Below are positions 8,838-20,710 of a stretch of DNA of 64,000 nt, piece by piece. Every line of letters begins with the position of its first letter. Positions within the stretch are counted from its first letter, which is position 1. The position numbers and the translations under genes were made by a program. The DNA lies in assembly GCF_023016525.1 (NCBI RefSeq), contig NZ_JALKCG010000001.1, positions 1,364,001 to 1,428,000 on the forward strand. The letters are read 5' to 3'. The notes beneath the pieces were generated by a model, which saw nothing but the letters and a program-made list of their open reading frames with translations, searched no databases and was not told the origin of the DNA. The stretch is from Ancylobacter koreensis (GTDB lineage: Bacteria; Pseudomonadota; Alphaproteobacteria; Rhizobiales; Xanthobacteraceae).

Positions 8838-9641
8838 TCACAGATCCGCCGGCAGGCCGGCGCCGAGCCACTTCTGCGAGATGGCGTCGAGCGCGCCGTC
8901 CTTCTTGGCCGCGCCGATGATGGCGTCGACCTTGGCGAGCAGCGCCGGCTCGTTCTTGTTGAGGCCGATGAAGCAGGGCGAGTTCTTGATGAGGAACTTG
9001 ATCTCCGGCTTCTTCGGCGGGTTGCGCGCGAGGATGGCGGCCGCCACCACGTTGCCGGTGGCGATGACGTCGACCTGGCCCGAGAGGAAGGCCGAGATGG
9101 TGCCGTTATTGTCCTCGTAGCGCTTGATGGTGGTGTCGGCGGGAGCGATCTTGGTCAGCTCCAGGTCCTCCACCGCGCCGCGCGTGACGCCCACCGTCTT
9201 GCCGGCGAGGCCCGCCGCGTCCTTCACCGCCACATCGGCCGGGCCGAACACGCCGTTGAAGAAGGGGGCGTAGGCGACCGAGAAGTCGATCACCTTCTCG
9301 CGCTCGGGATTCTTGCCGAGCGAGGAGATGACGAGGTCGACCTTGTTGGTCTGCAGATACGGAATGCGGTTGGCGCTGGTGACGGGCACCAGCTCCAGCT
9401 TCACGCCCAGCTTGGCGGCGATGAGCTTGGCGACGTCGACGTCGTAGCCCTTGGGCTCCATGTCGGCTCCCACCGTGCCGAAGGGCGGGAAATCCTGCGG
9501 CACGGCGATGCGGATCACCTTGCTCGCCTCGATGGTGGCGAGCGCATCGGCGGCCGCCGGCAGCGGCATCTGGGTGGCGGCGAGCAGGGCGCCGGCGGCG
9601 AGGCCGAGGAAGCTGCGGCGGCGGAAGGTGCGAATGTTCAT
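8838..9641 (-). CDS. ABC transporter periplasmic amino-acid-binding protein
   Basis: A 267-residue solute-binding protein (SBP_bac_3 type). The N-terminus RRRSFLGLAAGALLAAT resembles a twin-arginine signal, with likely cleavage near PAAADA. The mature part starts VIRIAVPQDFPPFG and contains EPKGYDVDVAKLIAAKLG and VDLVISSLGKNPEREKVIDFS, hallmarks of polar amino-acid receptors. It is the second gene of the operon and starts four bases after the regulator stop. It delivers the ligand to the two downstream permeases. The ligand is not identified. Confidence 0.95.
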   Translation of the reverse strand: MNIRTFRRRSFLGLAAGALLAATQMPLPAAADALATIEASKVIRIAVPQDFPPFGTVGADMEPKGYDVDVAKLIAAKLGVKLELVPVTSANRIPYLQTNKVDLVISSLGKNPEREKVIDFSVAYAPFFNGVFGPADVAVKDAAGLAGKTVGVTRGAVEDLELTKIAPADTTIKRYEDNNGTISAFLSGQVDVIATGNVVAAAILARNPPKKPEIKFLIKNSPCFIGLNKNEPALLAKVDAIIGAAKKDGALDAISQKWLGAGLPADL

Positions 9642-9645
9642 GCGA

Positions 9646-10401
9646 TCAATCCTCTTTGGTGAGCGGATGGTCGTTGGTGTGGGGATGGCTGTGGGAATGG
9701 TGATGCGGCACGGAGGGGGCGTTGCCGGCGAAGGTCGACGGCGACAGCAATTCGCGAAGCCCGGCGAGCGGGTCGGGGCGGGCGGTCAGGTCCAGCCCGG
9801 CCTCGACCTTGCCGATGTGCTCGTCCATCAGCCGGGCGGCGAGGCTGAGGTCGCCCGCCTCCATGGCGGCGACGATGTCCTCGTGGTCGTGGCTGGATTC
9901 CTCGGCCTTCTCGGTCGGCTGGTAGAGCATCGAGATCAGCGTGGTCCGGGCGGTGAGGTCGCGGATGATCTCGGTCAGCAGCCGGTTGCCGAGCGCATCG
10001 GCGAGGTGGATGTGAAAATCGCCGAGCAGGCAGGCGCGGCTGTGGACATCGCCGGTCTCGATGGCGCGGCGCTCGATGGCGACGTGCTCCTTCAGGCTCG
10101 CCAGCACGGCGGGCGGAACCTCGCGCACGGTCTGCAGCAGGCCGGTCTCGATAACGCGCCGGGTCTGGAACGCCTCGCGGGCCTCCTCGGCCGAGGGTTC
10201 GACCACGTACCAGCCACGCCGGGCGCTGACCTGCACCACGCCGCGCGTCTCCAGCCGCATCATCGCCTCGCGCACGCGGGTGCGCGAAACGCCGAACAGG
10301 TCGGCGAGCTTCTGCTCGCCCAGCCGCGTGCCGGGGTCGATGCGGCCGGCGAGGATGGCCGAGAGGATCGCTTCCTCGATATTGGCGGTGGCCGGGTTCA
10401 T
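9646..10401 (-). CDS. GntR-family regulator, FCD subfamily, with a histidine-rich C-terminal tail
   Basis: A 251-residue repressor-type protein. The winged helix-turn-helix spans residues 1-75 (GTRLGEQKLADLFGVSRTRVREAMMRLETRGVV). The FCD ligand domain follows, with candidate metal-binding residues in GDFHIHLADALGN and the later MDEHI helix. After the domain ends there is an extra tail with a cluster of seven histidines in 13 residues (HHHSHSHPHTNDH). It is the first gene of the ABC operon and lies immediately downstream of a palindromic site, so autoregulation and control of the transporter are likely. The tail may be a metal-binding extension or only low-complexity sequence. Confidence 0.93.
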   Translation of the reverse strand: MNPATANIEEAILSAILAGRIDPGTRLGEQKLADLFGVSRTRVREAMMRLETRGVVQVSARRGWYVVEPSAEEAREAFQTRRVIETGLLQTVREVPPAVLASLKEHVAIERRAIETGDVHSRACLLGDFHIHLADALGNRLLTEIIRDLTARTTLISMLYQPTEKAEESSHDHEDIVAAMEAGDLSLAARLMDEHIGKVEAGLDLTARPDPLAGLRELLSPSTFAGNAPSVPHHHSHSHPHTNDHPLTKED

Positions 10402-10404
10402 CAG

Positions 10405-10442
10405 GCTTGCTCACAAACTTGTATACAAGCCTGTAAGCAAGT
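10405..10442. promoter_or_regulatory. GntR operator: CTTGTATACAAG palindrome
   Basis: A perfect 12-bp palindrome CTTGTATACAAG lies at 10418-10429. Flanking bases extend the dyad imperfectly from GCTTGC (10405-10410) to GCAAGT (10437-10442). The core resembles the TTGTATACAA type sites bound by FCD-GntR proteins. It starts four bases upstream of the gntR ATG on the minus strand, consistent with autorepression of the operon. Confidence 0.75.
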
Positions 10443-10471
10443 CACGTGCCAAGGCCGCGGGAGAGAGCACC

Positions 10472-10563
10472 GTCATGGCCGGGCTTGACCCGGCCATCCA
10501 CGTCTTTCGCGCGACGCGAGGGTCGGAGAAGTCATGGATCCCCGGGTCACGCCCGGGGATGAC
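10472..10563. repeat. Dispersed palindromic repeat, family A copy 1
   Basis: Composite of two hairpins: GTCATGGCCGGGCTTGACC with CGGCCATCCACG, then GGATCCCCGGGTCACG with CCCGGGGATGAC. The ends are GTCAT and ATGAC. The same layout recurs at 10600, 36116 and 57808. It is a mobile or amplified intergenic element common in Hyphomicrobiales genomes. Confidence 0.75.
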
Positions 10564-10599
10564 GGTGTAGAAGCGGCCCAGCGGCTCCGAGAGAGCACC

Positions 10600-10687
10600 G
10601 TCATGGCCGGACTTGACCCGGCCATCCACGCCTTTCTTCGATGCGTGTGGGCAGGACATGGATCCCCGGGTCACGCCCGGGGATGAC
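10600..10687. repeat. Dispersed palindromic repeat, family A copy 2
   Basis: Second copy of the same element in tandem with copy 1, in the same orientation, 36 bases downstream. It differs at a few positions (ACTTGACCCGG for GCTTGACCCGG) and has a different central loop. The shared GAGAGCACC sequence just before each copy suggests the duplicated unit is slightly larger than the element. Confidence 0.75.
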
Positions 10688-11058
10688 TGGGTATGGGCGG
10701 CGGCGCAGCACCCGGCGGCCGAACGCACGCGCCGCTTGCATCAAGAATGCTGCTTCTTTGACCAACAGGCTGCGGAATAGGCCCGAAAACCGATCACGGG
10801 TCTGCTTCCGGGCCAAAGCCACTAAACGATGAAATAGAGGTGGATGAGCACCGCAACTGCAAGCAGGACGCGCGCAACATCCACCACCAGGACCAGTCGG
10901 ACCATCGGTCGCTCCTAATGATGATGCTGTTAAATCTGCGCGGTCAGCTTTTGATTGCTGAAACTGCTTCTGATCGCAGTCAGACCGGCTAAGGCAACTC
11001 TTTTGATCGAATCGACCTGAGTAGTCCAAGTATACAGGAATTAAGGACGCGCAACAAA
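10688..11058. other. Intergenic stretch between the ABC and mut operons
   Basis: About 370 bases after the two repeats with no convincing large gene. It is less GC-rich than its surroundings. It holds one candidate 27-codon gene (10822-10905) and a small hairpin TCAGC/GCTGA near 10948-10966. I see no tRNA cloverleaf and no clear intrinsic terminator. Longer frames through it on either strand run into the repeats and lack ribosome sites. Confidence 0.5.
10822..10905 (-). CDS. Candidate 27-residue hydrophobic peptide
   Basis: Reads MVRLVLVVDVARVLLAVAVL followed by IHLYFIV and a TAG stop. It would be a single membrane-spanning helix with one Asp and two Arg. A good ribosome site (AGGAG, seven bases before the ATG) precedes it, which is the main argument that it is real. 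It stands alone between the ABC transporter and mut operons. I do not recognise a family. A chance hydrophobic frame is possible. Confidence 0.4.
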   Translation of the reverse strand: MVRLVLVVDVARVLLAVAVLIHLYFIV

Positions 11059-13215
11059 CTACTCCGCCGCCGCGCGGGCGTGGCCGAGACGCTCGGCCAG
11101 CTTGTCGAGGAGCTCGCCGGCGGCTTCCGCGATCACGGTGCCGGGCGGGTAGATCGCCTCGGCGCCCGCAGTTCGCACCGCGTCGTAGTCCTGCGGCGGC
11201 ACCACGCCACCCACCACCACCATGATGTCGGGCCGGCCCTCGGCGGCGAGCGCCGCCTTCACCTCGGGCACCAGCGTGAGGTGGCCGGCGGCCAGCGAGG
11301 AGATGCCGATGACGTGCACGTCGTTCTCCACCGCCTGCCGGGCGGCTTCCTGCGGCGTGGCGAAGAGCGGGCCGATATCGACGTCGAAGCCGAGATCGGC
11401 GAAGGCGGAGGCGATCACCTTCTGGCCGCGGTCATGCCCGTCCTGCCCGACTTTGGCGACGAGGATGCGCGGGCGCCGGCCTTCCTCCTGTTCGAAGGTT
11501 TCCACCCGCGCGCGGATCTTGCTCACCCTGTCGCTCATCGCCCCGGCCTCCCGCCTGTAGACGCCCGACACCGCGCGGATTTCCGCCCGGTGCCGGCCGA
11601 ACACGCGCTCCAGCGCGTCGGAAATCTCGCCCACCGTCGCCTTGGCGCGGGCGGCGTCGATGGCGAGCGCCAGCAGGTTAGCATTTTCGCGCGCCCCCGC
11701 TTCCAAAGCGGCGAGGGCGGCGGCGACCGCCTGCGGGTCGCGCTCGGCCTTCAGCCGCGCGAGCTTGTCGAGCTGCGCGGCGCGCACCGCCGAATTGTCC
11801 ACCTTCAGCACGTCGATGGGGGTCTCGCGCGCGGGGCGGTACTTGTTGACGCCGACCACGGTCTGCCGGCCGGAATCGATGCGCGCCTGCGTGATCGCGG
11901 CGGCCTCCTCGATGCGCAGCTTGGGGATGCCGGCCTCGATGGCCTTCGCCATGCCGCCCAGTTCTTCTACCTCGGCGATATGGCCGAGAGCCCTGGCGGC
12001 GAGGTCGGCGGTCAGCCGCTCCACGAAGAAGGAGCCGCCCCACGGGTCGATGGCGCGGGTGGTGCCGCTTTCCTGCTGGAGGAGGAGCTGGGTGTTGCGG
12101 GCGATGCGGGCGGAGAAGTCGGTCGGCAGCGCCAGCGCCTCGTCAAGCGCGTTGGTGTGCAGCGACTGGGTGTGGCCCTGCGTCGCCGCCATCGCCTCCA
12201 CCATGGTGCGCATCACATTGTTGAACACGTCCTGCGCCGTCAGGCTCCAGCCGGAGGTCTGCGAATGGGTGCGCAGCGGCAGCGACTTGGGATTCTGCGC
12301 GCCGAGCTCCTTCATCAGCTTGGCCCAGATCAGCCGGGCGGCGCGCAGCTTGGCGACCTCCATGAAGAAGTTCATGCCGATCGCCCAGAAGAAGGAGAGG
12401 CGCGGCGCGAAGGCGTCGATCGGCAGGCCGGCGCGCTGGCCGGCGCGCACATATTCCACGCCATCCGCCAGCGTGTAGGCGAGTTCGAGATCCTGCGTCG
12501 CCCCCGCTTCCTGCATGTGGTAGCCGGAAATCGAGATCGAGTTGAAGCGCGGCATGTTCGCCGAGGTGAAGGCGAAGATGTCGGCGATGATCCGCATCGA
12601 GGGGCCGGGCGGGTAGATATAGGTGTTGCGGACCATGAACTCCTTGAGAATGTCGTTCTGGATGGTCCCGGAGAGCTGGGCCGGCTTCACGCCCTGCTCC
12701 TCCGCCGCCACGACATAGAGCGCGAGGATCGGCAGCACCGCGCCGTTCATGGTCATCGATACGCTCATCCGGTCCAGCGGGATGCCGGAGAACAGTGTGC
12801 GCATGTCATAGATGGAATCGATCGCCACCCCGGCCATGCCGACATCGCCGGCGACGCGCGGGTGGTCGCTGTCATAGCCGCGATGGGTGGCGAGGTCGAA
12901 GGCGACCGACAGCCCCTTCTGGCCCGCCGCGAGGTTGCGGCGGTAGAAGGCGTTGGAATCTTCCGCTGTGGAGAAGCCGGCATATTGCCGGATCGTCCAG
13001 GGCTGGGTCGCGTACATGGTGGGATAGGGCCCGCGCAGGAAAGGCGCGATGCCGGGGTAGCTGTCGATGGCCGCAAGGCCGGCAACATCCGCCGGCCCGT
13101 AGAGCGGCTTCACCGCGATGCCCTCGGGCGTTTCCCAGTCTGGTGTTCTTGCAAGGGGCGCAGCGAGGCGGGGCGGGCGCCAATCCACGCCGGCGAAATC
13201 CGGGATGCGGCTCAT
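11059..13215 (-). CDS. mutB: Methylmalonyl-CoA mutase large (catalytic) subunit
   Basis: About 718 residues, full length. It converts methylmalonyl-CoA to succinyl-CoA using adenosylcobalamin in the cytoplasm. The TIM-barrel substrate domain contains [20 protein letters not shown] and [15 protein letters not shown]. The C-terminal B12 domain has the ligand histidine motif DGHDRG, then GISSLAAGH and VVVGGVVP. The ATG at 13215 ([12 protein letters not shown]) is preceded by AGGAGG. It is the last gene of the pccB-pccA-mutA operon, separated from mutA by one small gene for an exported protein. Confidence 0.97.
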   Translation of the reverse strand: MSRIPDFAGVDWRPPRLAAPLARTPDWETPEGIAVKPLYGPADVAGLAAIDSYPGIAPFLRGPYPTMYATQPWTIRQYAGFSTAEDSNAFYRRNLAAGQKGLSVAFDLATHRGYDSDHPRVAGDVGMAGVAIDSIYDMRTLFSGIPLDRMSVSMTMNGAVLPILALYVVAAEEQGVKPAQLSGTIQNDILKEFMVRNTYIYPPGPSMRIIADIFAFTSANMPRFNSISISGYHMQEAGATQDLELAYTLADGVEYVRAGQRAGLPIDAFAPRLSFFWAIGMNFFMEVAKLRAARLIWAKLMKELGAQNPKSLPLRTHSQTSGWSLTAQDVFNNVMRTMVEAMAATQGHTQSLHTNALDEALALPTDFSARIARNTQLLLQQESGTTRAIDPWGGSFFVERLTADLAARALGHIAEVEELGGMAKAIEAGIPKLRIEEAAAITQARIDSGRQTVVGVNKYRPARETPIDVLKVDNSAVRAAQLDKLARLKAERDPQAVAAALAALEAGARENANLLALAIDAARAKATVGEISDALERVFGRHRAEIRAVSGVYRREAGAMSDRVSKIRARVETFEQEEGRRPRILVAKVGQDGHDRGQKVIASAFADLGFDVDIGPLFATPQEAARQAVENDVHVIGISSLAAGHLTLVPEVKAALAAEGRPDIMVVVGGVVPPQDYDAVRTAGAEAIYPPGTVIAEAAGELLDKLAERLGHARAAAE

Positions 13216-13252
13216 CGGAAATCCTCCTGCGGCCCGCCAGCCGCCCGGAGTG

Positions 13253-13621
13253 TCAGCTCCGGTAAGCCACCCACGAGCCGGTGCAGTTCTTGGCCGGCGA
13301 AACCCATTCGCCCGAGGCCCGCTCGCCGCGCACCAGACCCTTGGCCGCGACCGTTTCCGATCCGCGCACCACCCGGATGCGGATGACGCCGAGCGCATCC
13401 ACCGAGCCGCTGGCGTCGACCGGGAGATAGCCGGCATAGCTGATGCGGCCGTCCTCCACGGAAAGCGAAAATTCCTGGCGTTCCGAGCACGGGCCGGTGG
13501 CCGGCTCGGCGGCGACGCGCCAGATGCCGTCGTGCAGCCCCCCGGCGCCCCGTGCCGGCAGGCTGAGTGCAAGCGCCCCCCACGCCAGTGCGCCGCACAG
13601 GGCGACGTTCAGCGTTTTCAT
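13253..13621 (-). CDS. Small exported protein of unknown function
   Basis: A 122-residue protein with a signal peptide (hydrophobic residues 6-22, likely cleaved after PARGAG). The mature part begins GLHDGIWRV and has two cysteines (CSERQEF and NCTGSW) that could form a disulfide. Short alternating segments ([21 protein letters not shown]) suggest a small beta-rich fold. Similar small secreted proteins are common in Hyphomicrobiales, but I know no function. It is wedged between mutA and mutB on the same strand, with gaps of 57 and 37 bases, so it is probably co-transcribed. No role in propionate metabolism is evident. Confidence 0.8.
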   Translation of the reverse strand: MKTLNVALCGALAWGALALSLPARGAGGLHDGIWRVAAEPATGPCSERQEFSLSVEDGRISYAGYLPVDASGSVDALGVIRIRVVRGSETVAAKGLVRGERASGEWVSPAKNCTGSWVAYRS

Positions 13622-13678
13622 GGCTCTTCCCTACAGTGATCGCGGCAAAGCCGCCTGTGGGAAAACGGGCGGGCGCGC

Positions 13679-15535
13679 TCATGGTTCCGCTCCCGCGTTC
13701 AGACCAAGGCGGCGGTGGACGTCCTCCAGCAGCGCGAGAAGGTCGCCTCCGGCCGACAGATACAGCTCGATGCCGGCCGCGCGCCACGCGGCCTCCCGTT
13801 CGCCGGGGCGGCCGGCAAGACAGACCACCGGCGCGCCGGCCTCTTTCAGCACATGCGCGGCGTCCTCGGCCGAGGCGGCATACATCTCATCCGACGCGCA
13901 CAGGCAGGCGAGGCGGGCGCCGGAGGCGCGGAAGGCGTGCGCCAGCGCGGCCGGGTCGGTGAACCCGTCACCCGAGATCGCCCTGATGCCGCCCGCCTCG
14001 AAAGCGGCGCGCGCGAAACCGTTGCGCGCGGTGAAGTCGGCCGGCGTGCCGAGATTGGCGAGGAACACGGATGGCGCCGGGCTTGCCCCGGCGGCGGCTT
14101 CGCGCAGCCGCTCGAACGGCTCGGCGAGGCGGTGCCCGCGCAGCGGCTCGCACAGCAGCGCGCCCTCCGAAGGCGCGGGGGCCGGCGCGCGGCGGGCCGG
14201 CGCCAGCACGGCGGGCACGCTTTCGCCGAGGAGCGGGAATTCCGAGGTGCCGGTGACCGGCAGCCGGCGCGTCGCGATCTCCTTCGCCCGCGCGGCGCGG
14301 GCGGTGGCGAGGCGCGCCTGCCAGGCGCCGGAGGCGAGGCTCTCCACCATGCCGCCCTCGCGCTCGATCTGGCGGAACAGCTCCCACGCGGCGGCCGCCA
14401 GCGTCTCCGTGCGCTCCTCGATGGCGCCGGCGCCCGCGGAAGGGTCGGCGACCCTGTGCACGTTGGATTCCTCGATCAGTATCGCCTGCGTGTTGCGGGC
14501 GAGACGGCGGGCATCGGCATCGGGAAGGCCCAGCGCCTGCGTGAAGGGCAGAACGGTCAGGCTGTCCGCCCCGCCGACGCCGGCGGCGAAGGCAGCGAGC
14601 GTGCCGCGCAGCAGGTTCACATAGGGGTCGTGCCGGGTCAGCGCGCGCCACGCGGTCTCCATGTGGATCGCCACCGGCAGGGAGCCTGCGCCGCACGCCT
14701 CCAGCAGCGCCGTCCAGAGCTGGCGGAAGGCGCGGGGCTTGGCCTGCGTGCCGAACTGGTCGACATCGGCCGTCAGCGTCACCTCGACGGTGGCGGCCGC
14801 TTCCTCGATGGAGAGGCCGGCCGCCTCCAGCGCGCGCAGATAGGCGAGGGCGGTCGCCAGCACGGCGGCGAGCTCCTGCGTGTCGGTGGCGCCCGCCGCG
14901 TGGTGAAGCCGCCCGTCGGCGCGCACCATCGGCGCCCTGAGGTCGCGCGCCCGCAGCGCCCCGACCGTCTGGCCGAGCCGGGCGGCGAGGGCCTCCCATT
15001 CGATGGGCGCGGCGCCGGAGGCGGCGAAGTCGCCGATGGGATCGAGCCCGAAGCGAAGGTCGAGCGTGGCCGGGTCGTGCGCCTCGTAGAGACGGGCCAG
15101 CGCCAGCGCGATGTCGCGGCCCTGGAACCGCCCCGCCTCGACGCGCAGCGTGACGAGTTCCGGCAGCACGCCCTTCAGCGTCGCCACCAGCTCCTCATGG
15201 CGCACCGGAAGGCCGAAACCGCCGGCCGAGGGCGCGGAGGCAAAGACGAGCGTCGCCCCGTCCGCGCCGCCGTCGAGGTCTTCCAGAAGCTGCGCATTGG
15301 CGCTGGCGGGGTCGTCATGGTCGATGCGGGCGACGATCTTCCACGGCGCTCCGGCCGGGCGGCCGGCGATGGGGGAGGCCTCGCGCCGCCGCTCGGGCAG
15401 CGCGTCGAGGGCGATGCCGTCCGACGTGCGCGTCACCATGCGCTTGTCGTAGGGCGCACCCTTCAGCACGCCGTCGACCAGCTTCAGCCAGTCGGCGCGG
15501 GTGGCGGGCGGGAAGCTGTCCAGATCGAGATCCAT
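13679..15535 (-). CDS. mutA: Methylmalonyl-CoA mutase small subunit
   Basis: About 618 residues, typical for the non-catalytic partner of the heterodimeric mutase. The start MDLDLDSFPPATRADW at 15535 lies eight bases after the pccA stop. The barrel domain is recognisable (WKIVARIDHDDP, AHDPATLDLRFGLDP, RVADPSAGAGAIEERTE). The C-terminal cobalamin-like domain lacks the DxHxxG cobalt-ligand motif, as expected for this subunit. It is translated in line with pccA and followed by the exported-protein gene and mutB. Confidence 0.95.
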   Translation of the reverse strand: MDLDLDSFPPATRADWLKLVDGVLKGAPYDKRMVTRTSDGIALDALPERRREASPIAGRPAGAPWKIVARIDHDDPASANAQLLEDLDGGADGATLVFASAPSAGGFGLPVRHEELVATLKGVLPELVTLRVEAGRFQGRDIALALARLYEAHDPATLDLRFGLDPIGDFAASGAAPIEWEALAARLGQTVGALRARDLRAPMVRADGRLHHAAGATDTQELAAVLATALAYLRALEAAGLSIEEAAATVEVTLTADVDQFGTQAKPRAFRQLWTALLEACGAGSLPVAIHMETAWRALTRHDPYVNLLRGTLAAFAAGVGGADSLTVLPFTQALGLPDADARRLARNTQAILIEESNVHRVADPSAGAGAIEERTETLAAAAWELFRQIEREGGMVESLASGAWQARLATARAARAKEIATRRLPVTGTSEFPLLGESVPAVLAPARRAPAPAPSEGALLCEPLRGHRLAEPFERLREAAAGASPAPSVFLANLGTPADFTARNGFARAAFEAGGIRAISGDGFTDPAALAHAFRASGARLACLCASDEMYAASAEDAAHVLKEAGAPVVCLAGRPGEREAAWRAAGIELYLSAGGDLLALLEDVHRRLGLNAGAEP

Positions 15536-15543
15536 CGGCTCCC

Positions 15544-17559
<2,016 letters not shown>

Positions 17560-17568
17560 GGCGCGATC

Positions 17569-19104
<1,536 letters not shown>

Positions 19105-19180
19105 GGCGTTCTCCCGGACGTTCGTCTTTGCTCGCGGTGCTCTGTAACGCTTCTAGGCCCTTGCGAGGCAAAACATAAGC

Positions 19181-19218
19181 TGTGAAAATGCGGATCGTGA
19201 AACTGTAAAATTTTCACA
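19181..19218. promoter_or_regulatory. Candidate PccR operator between pccB and pccR
   Basis: A perfect 9-bp inverted repeat TGTGAAAAT (19181-19189) and ATTTTCACA (19210-19218) has its arms 20 bases apart. A third half-site GTGAAA (19197-19202) and the local imperfect palindrome TGTAAAATTTTCACA (19204-19218) overlap it. It is AT-rich within GC-rich DNA and centred between the two divergent genes. The arrangement fits a short-chain fatty acyl-CoA regulator that controls both itself and the pcc operon. Confidence 0.65.
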
Positions 19219-19246
19219 AAATCGACGAGGGAAGACGAACGCGTCC

Positions 19247-20704
19247 ATGGCCGGCATGTCGAAGAAAGTGTTCGCCGGCCATGCGGTGCGCCATGCGCGC
19301 GAGCGGCTCGGGCTGACGCAGATGGATTTCGCCCGCCGGCTGGCGCTGTCGCCGAGCTACATCAACCAGATCGAGAGCAACCAGCGGCCGGTCACCGCCG
19401 CCGTGCTGCTCGCCATCAGCCGCACCTTCGACCTCGACATTACGCGTTTTGGCGCCGACGATCTCGACCGTATCGTCGCGGATCTGCGCGAGGCGCTGGC
19501 CGATCCGGTTTTCCGCGGGCTGGAGCCGACGCTTCAGGATCTGAAGAACGCCACCACCCACGCCCCGACCTTCGCGCACGCCTTCCTGCGCCTGCACGGC
19601 GCCATGCGCCGGCTGGAGGAGCGCCGCGCCGCGCAGGACGATGCCGTGATCTCGGTGGCGCGCGAGGTGGATGGAGGCGCGCCGCCCGACGAGGGGCGCA
19701 ACCTCGCGCCCTATGAGGAGGTGCGCGACCATTTCCACTACATCGACAACTACGTGGACGGGCTCGACCGCGCGGCGGAGGAGCGCAACGCCGCGCTCGA
19801 CCTGTTCGCCCGCGACGACGCGGTGGGCGTGCTGGTGCAGCACCTGCGGCAGCGCCACGACATCGTGGTCGACCTTGCCCCCGCCGACCAGCCCGATGCG
19901 CCGCTGCTGGCCTTCGACCGCCACCGCCGGGTGGCGACGCTGGCGCGCACGCTGGACCGCGCCAGCCAGGCGTTCCGCCTCGGCGCGCTGATCGCCCGTT
20001 TCGAGCAGAGCGAGGCGATCGACCAGCATGTGATCGACGCGGGCTTCCGCAGCGCGACGGCGCGCGAGGTGTGCCGGCTGTCGCTGCAGAACTACTATGC
20101 CGGCGCGCTGATCCTGCCCTATCGCCGCTTCGCGCGGCTGGCGCGCGCGAGGCGCCACGACCTCGACCTGCTGGCCGCTATGACGGGCGCCAGCGTTGAG
20201 CAGGTCTGCCACCGGCTCTCCACTCTGCAGCGGCCGGGCGAGAAGGGCGTGCCGTTCTATTTCCTGAAGGTCGACCGTGCCGGCAACGTCATCAAGCGTC
20301 ACAGCGCCACGCGCTTCCAGTTCGCCCGCTATGGCGGGGCCTGCCCGGTGTGGAATGTGCACGAGGCGTTCGAGCAGCCTTCGCGCACGCTGGTGCAGCT
20401 CGGCGAGATGCCGGACGGCGTGCGTTATCTGTGCCTGGCGCGGGGAACCTCGAAGCCCGCCATCCGCTACGGCGCCCGCGAGCGCCGCTTCGCGCTCGGC
20501 ATCGGCTGCGAGGTCTCCTATGCCGGCGAGCTGGTCTATGCCGACGGGCTGGACCTGAAATCCGCCACCGTCGCCCCGCTCGGCGTCAACTGCCGCATCT
20601 GCCCGCGCACGGCCTGCCCGGAGCGCGCCTTTCCCCCGCTCGACCGCGAGATCGTGCTTGATCCCGACCGGCGCGGCGTGGTGCCGTTCTCGGTGCGCGA
20701 CTGA
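19247..20704 (+). CDS. pccR: Short-chain fatty acyl-CoA regulator (ScfR family, PccR-like)
   Basis: A 485-residue regulator. The N-terminal XRE helix-turn-helix is at residues 8-65 (RHARERLGLTQMDFARRLALSPSYINQIE). The middle and C-terminal regions match the ScfR architecture, ending with the cysteine-containing block NCRICPRTACPERAFPPL. No HExxH metalloprotease motif is seen in the middle domain. In Rhodobacter sphaeroides the homologue PccR controls propionyl-CoA assimilation, and here the gene is divergent from pccB, so the same role is inferred. The start may be the ATG at 19247 or the one at 19256. Both give the same domains. Confidence 0.92.
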   Translation: MAGMSKKVFAGHAVRHARERLGLTQMDFARRLALSPSYINQIESNQRPVTAAVLLAISRTFDLDITRFGADDLDRIVADLREALADPVFRGLEPTLQDLKNATTHAPTFAHAFLRLHGAMRRLEERRAAQDDAVISVAREVDGGAPPDEGRNLAPYEEVRDHFHYIDNYVDGLDRAAEERNAALDLFARDDAVGVLVQHLRQRHDIVVDLAPADQPDAPLLAFDRHRRVATLARTLDRASQAFRLGALIARFEQSEAIDQHVIDAGFRSATAREVCRLSLQNYYAGALILPYRRFARLARARRHDLDLLAAMTGASVEQVCHRLSTLQRPGEKGVPFYFLKVDRAGNVIKRHSATRFQFARYGGACPVWNVHEAFEQPSRTLVQLGEMPDGVRYLCLARGTSKPAIRYGARERRFALGIGCEVSYAGELVYADGLDLKSATVAPLGVNCRICPRTACPERAFPPLDREIVLDPDRRGVVPFSVRD

Positions 20705-20710
20705 GGGGGC

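Noticed and set aside
10472-10687. Two direct repeats with palindromic halves considered as a CRISPR array
   Set aside because: Only two units, each about 90 bp and internally palindromic, with more copies dispersed elsewhere. There are no regular spacers and no cas genes.
10601-11029. Minus-strand frame of about 142 codons in the intergenic region
   Set aside because: Half of it is repeat sequence and it has no ribosome site or recognisable motif. The small 27-codon frame inside the region is better supported.
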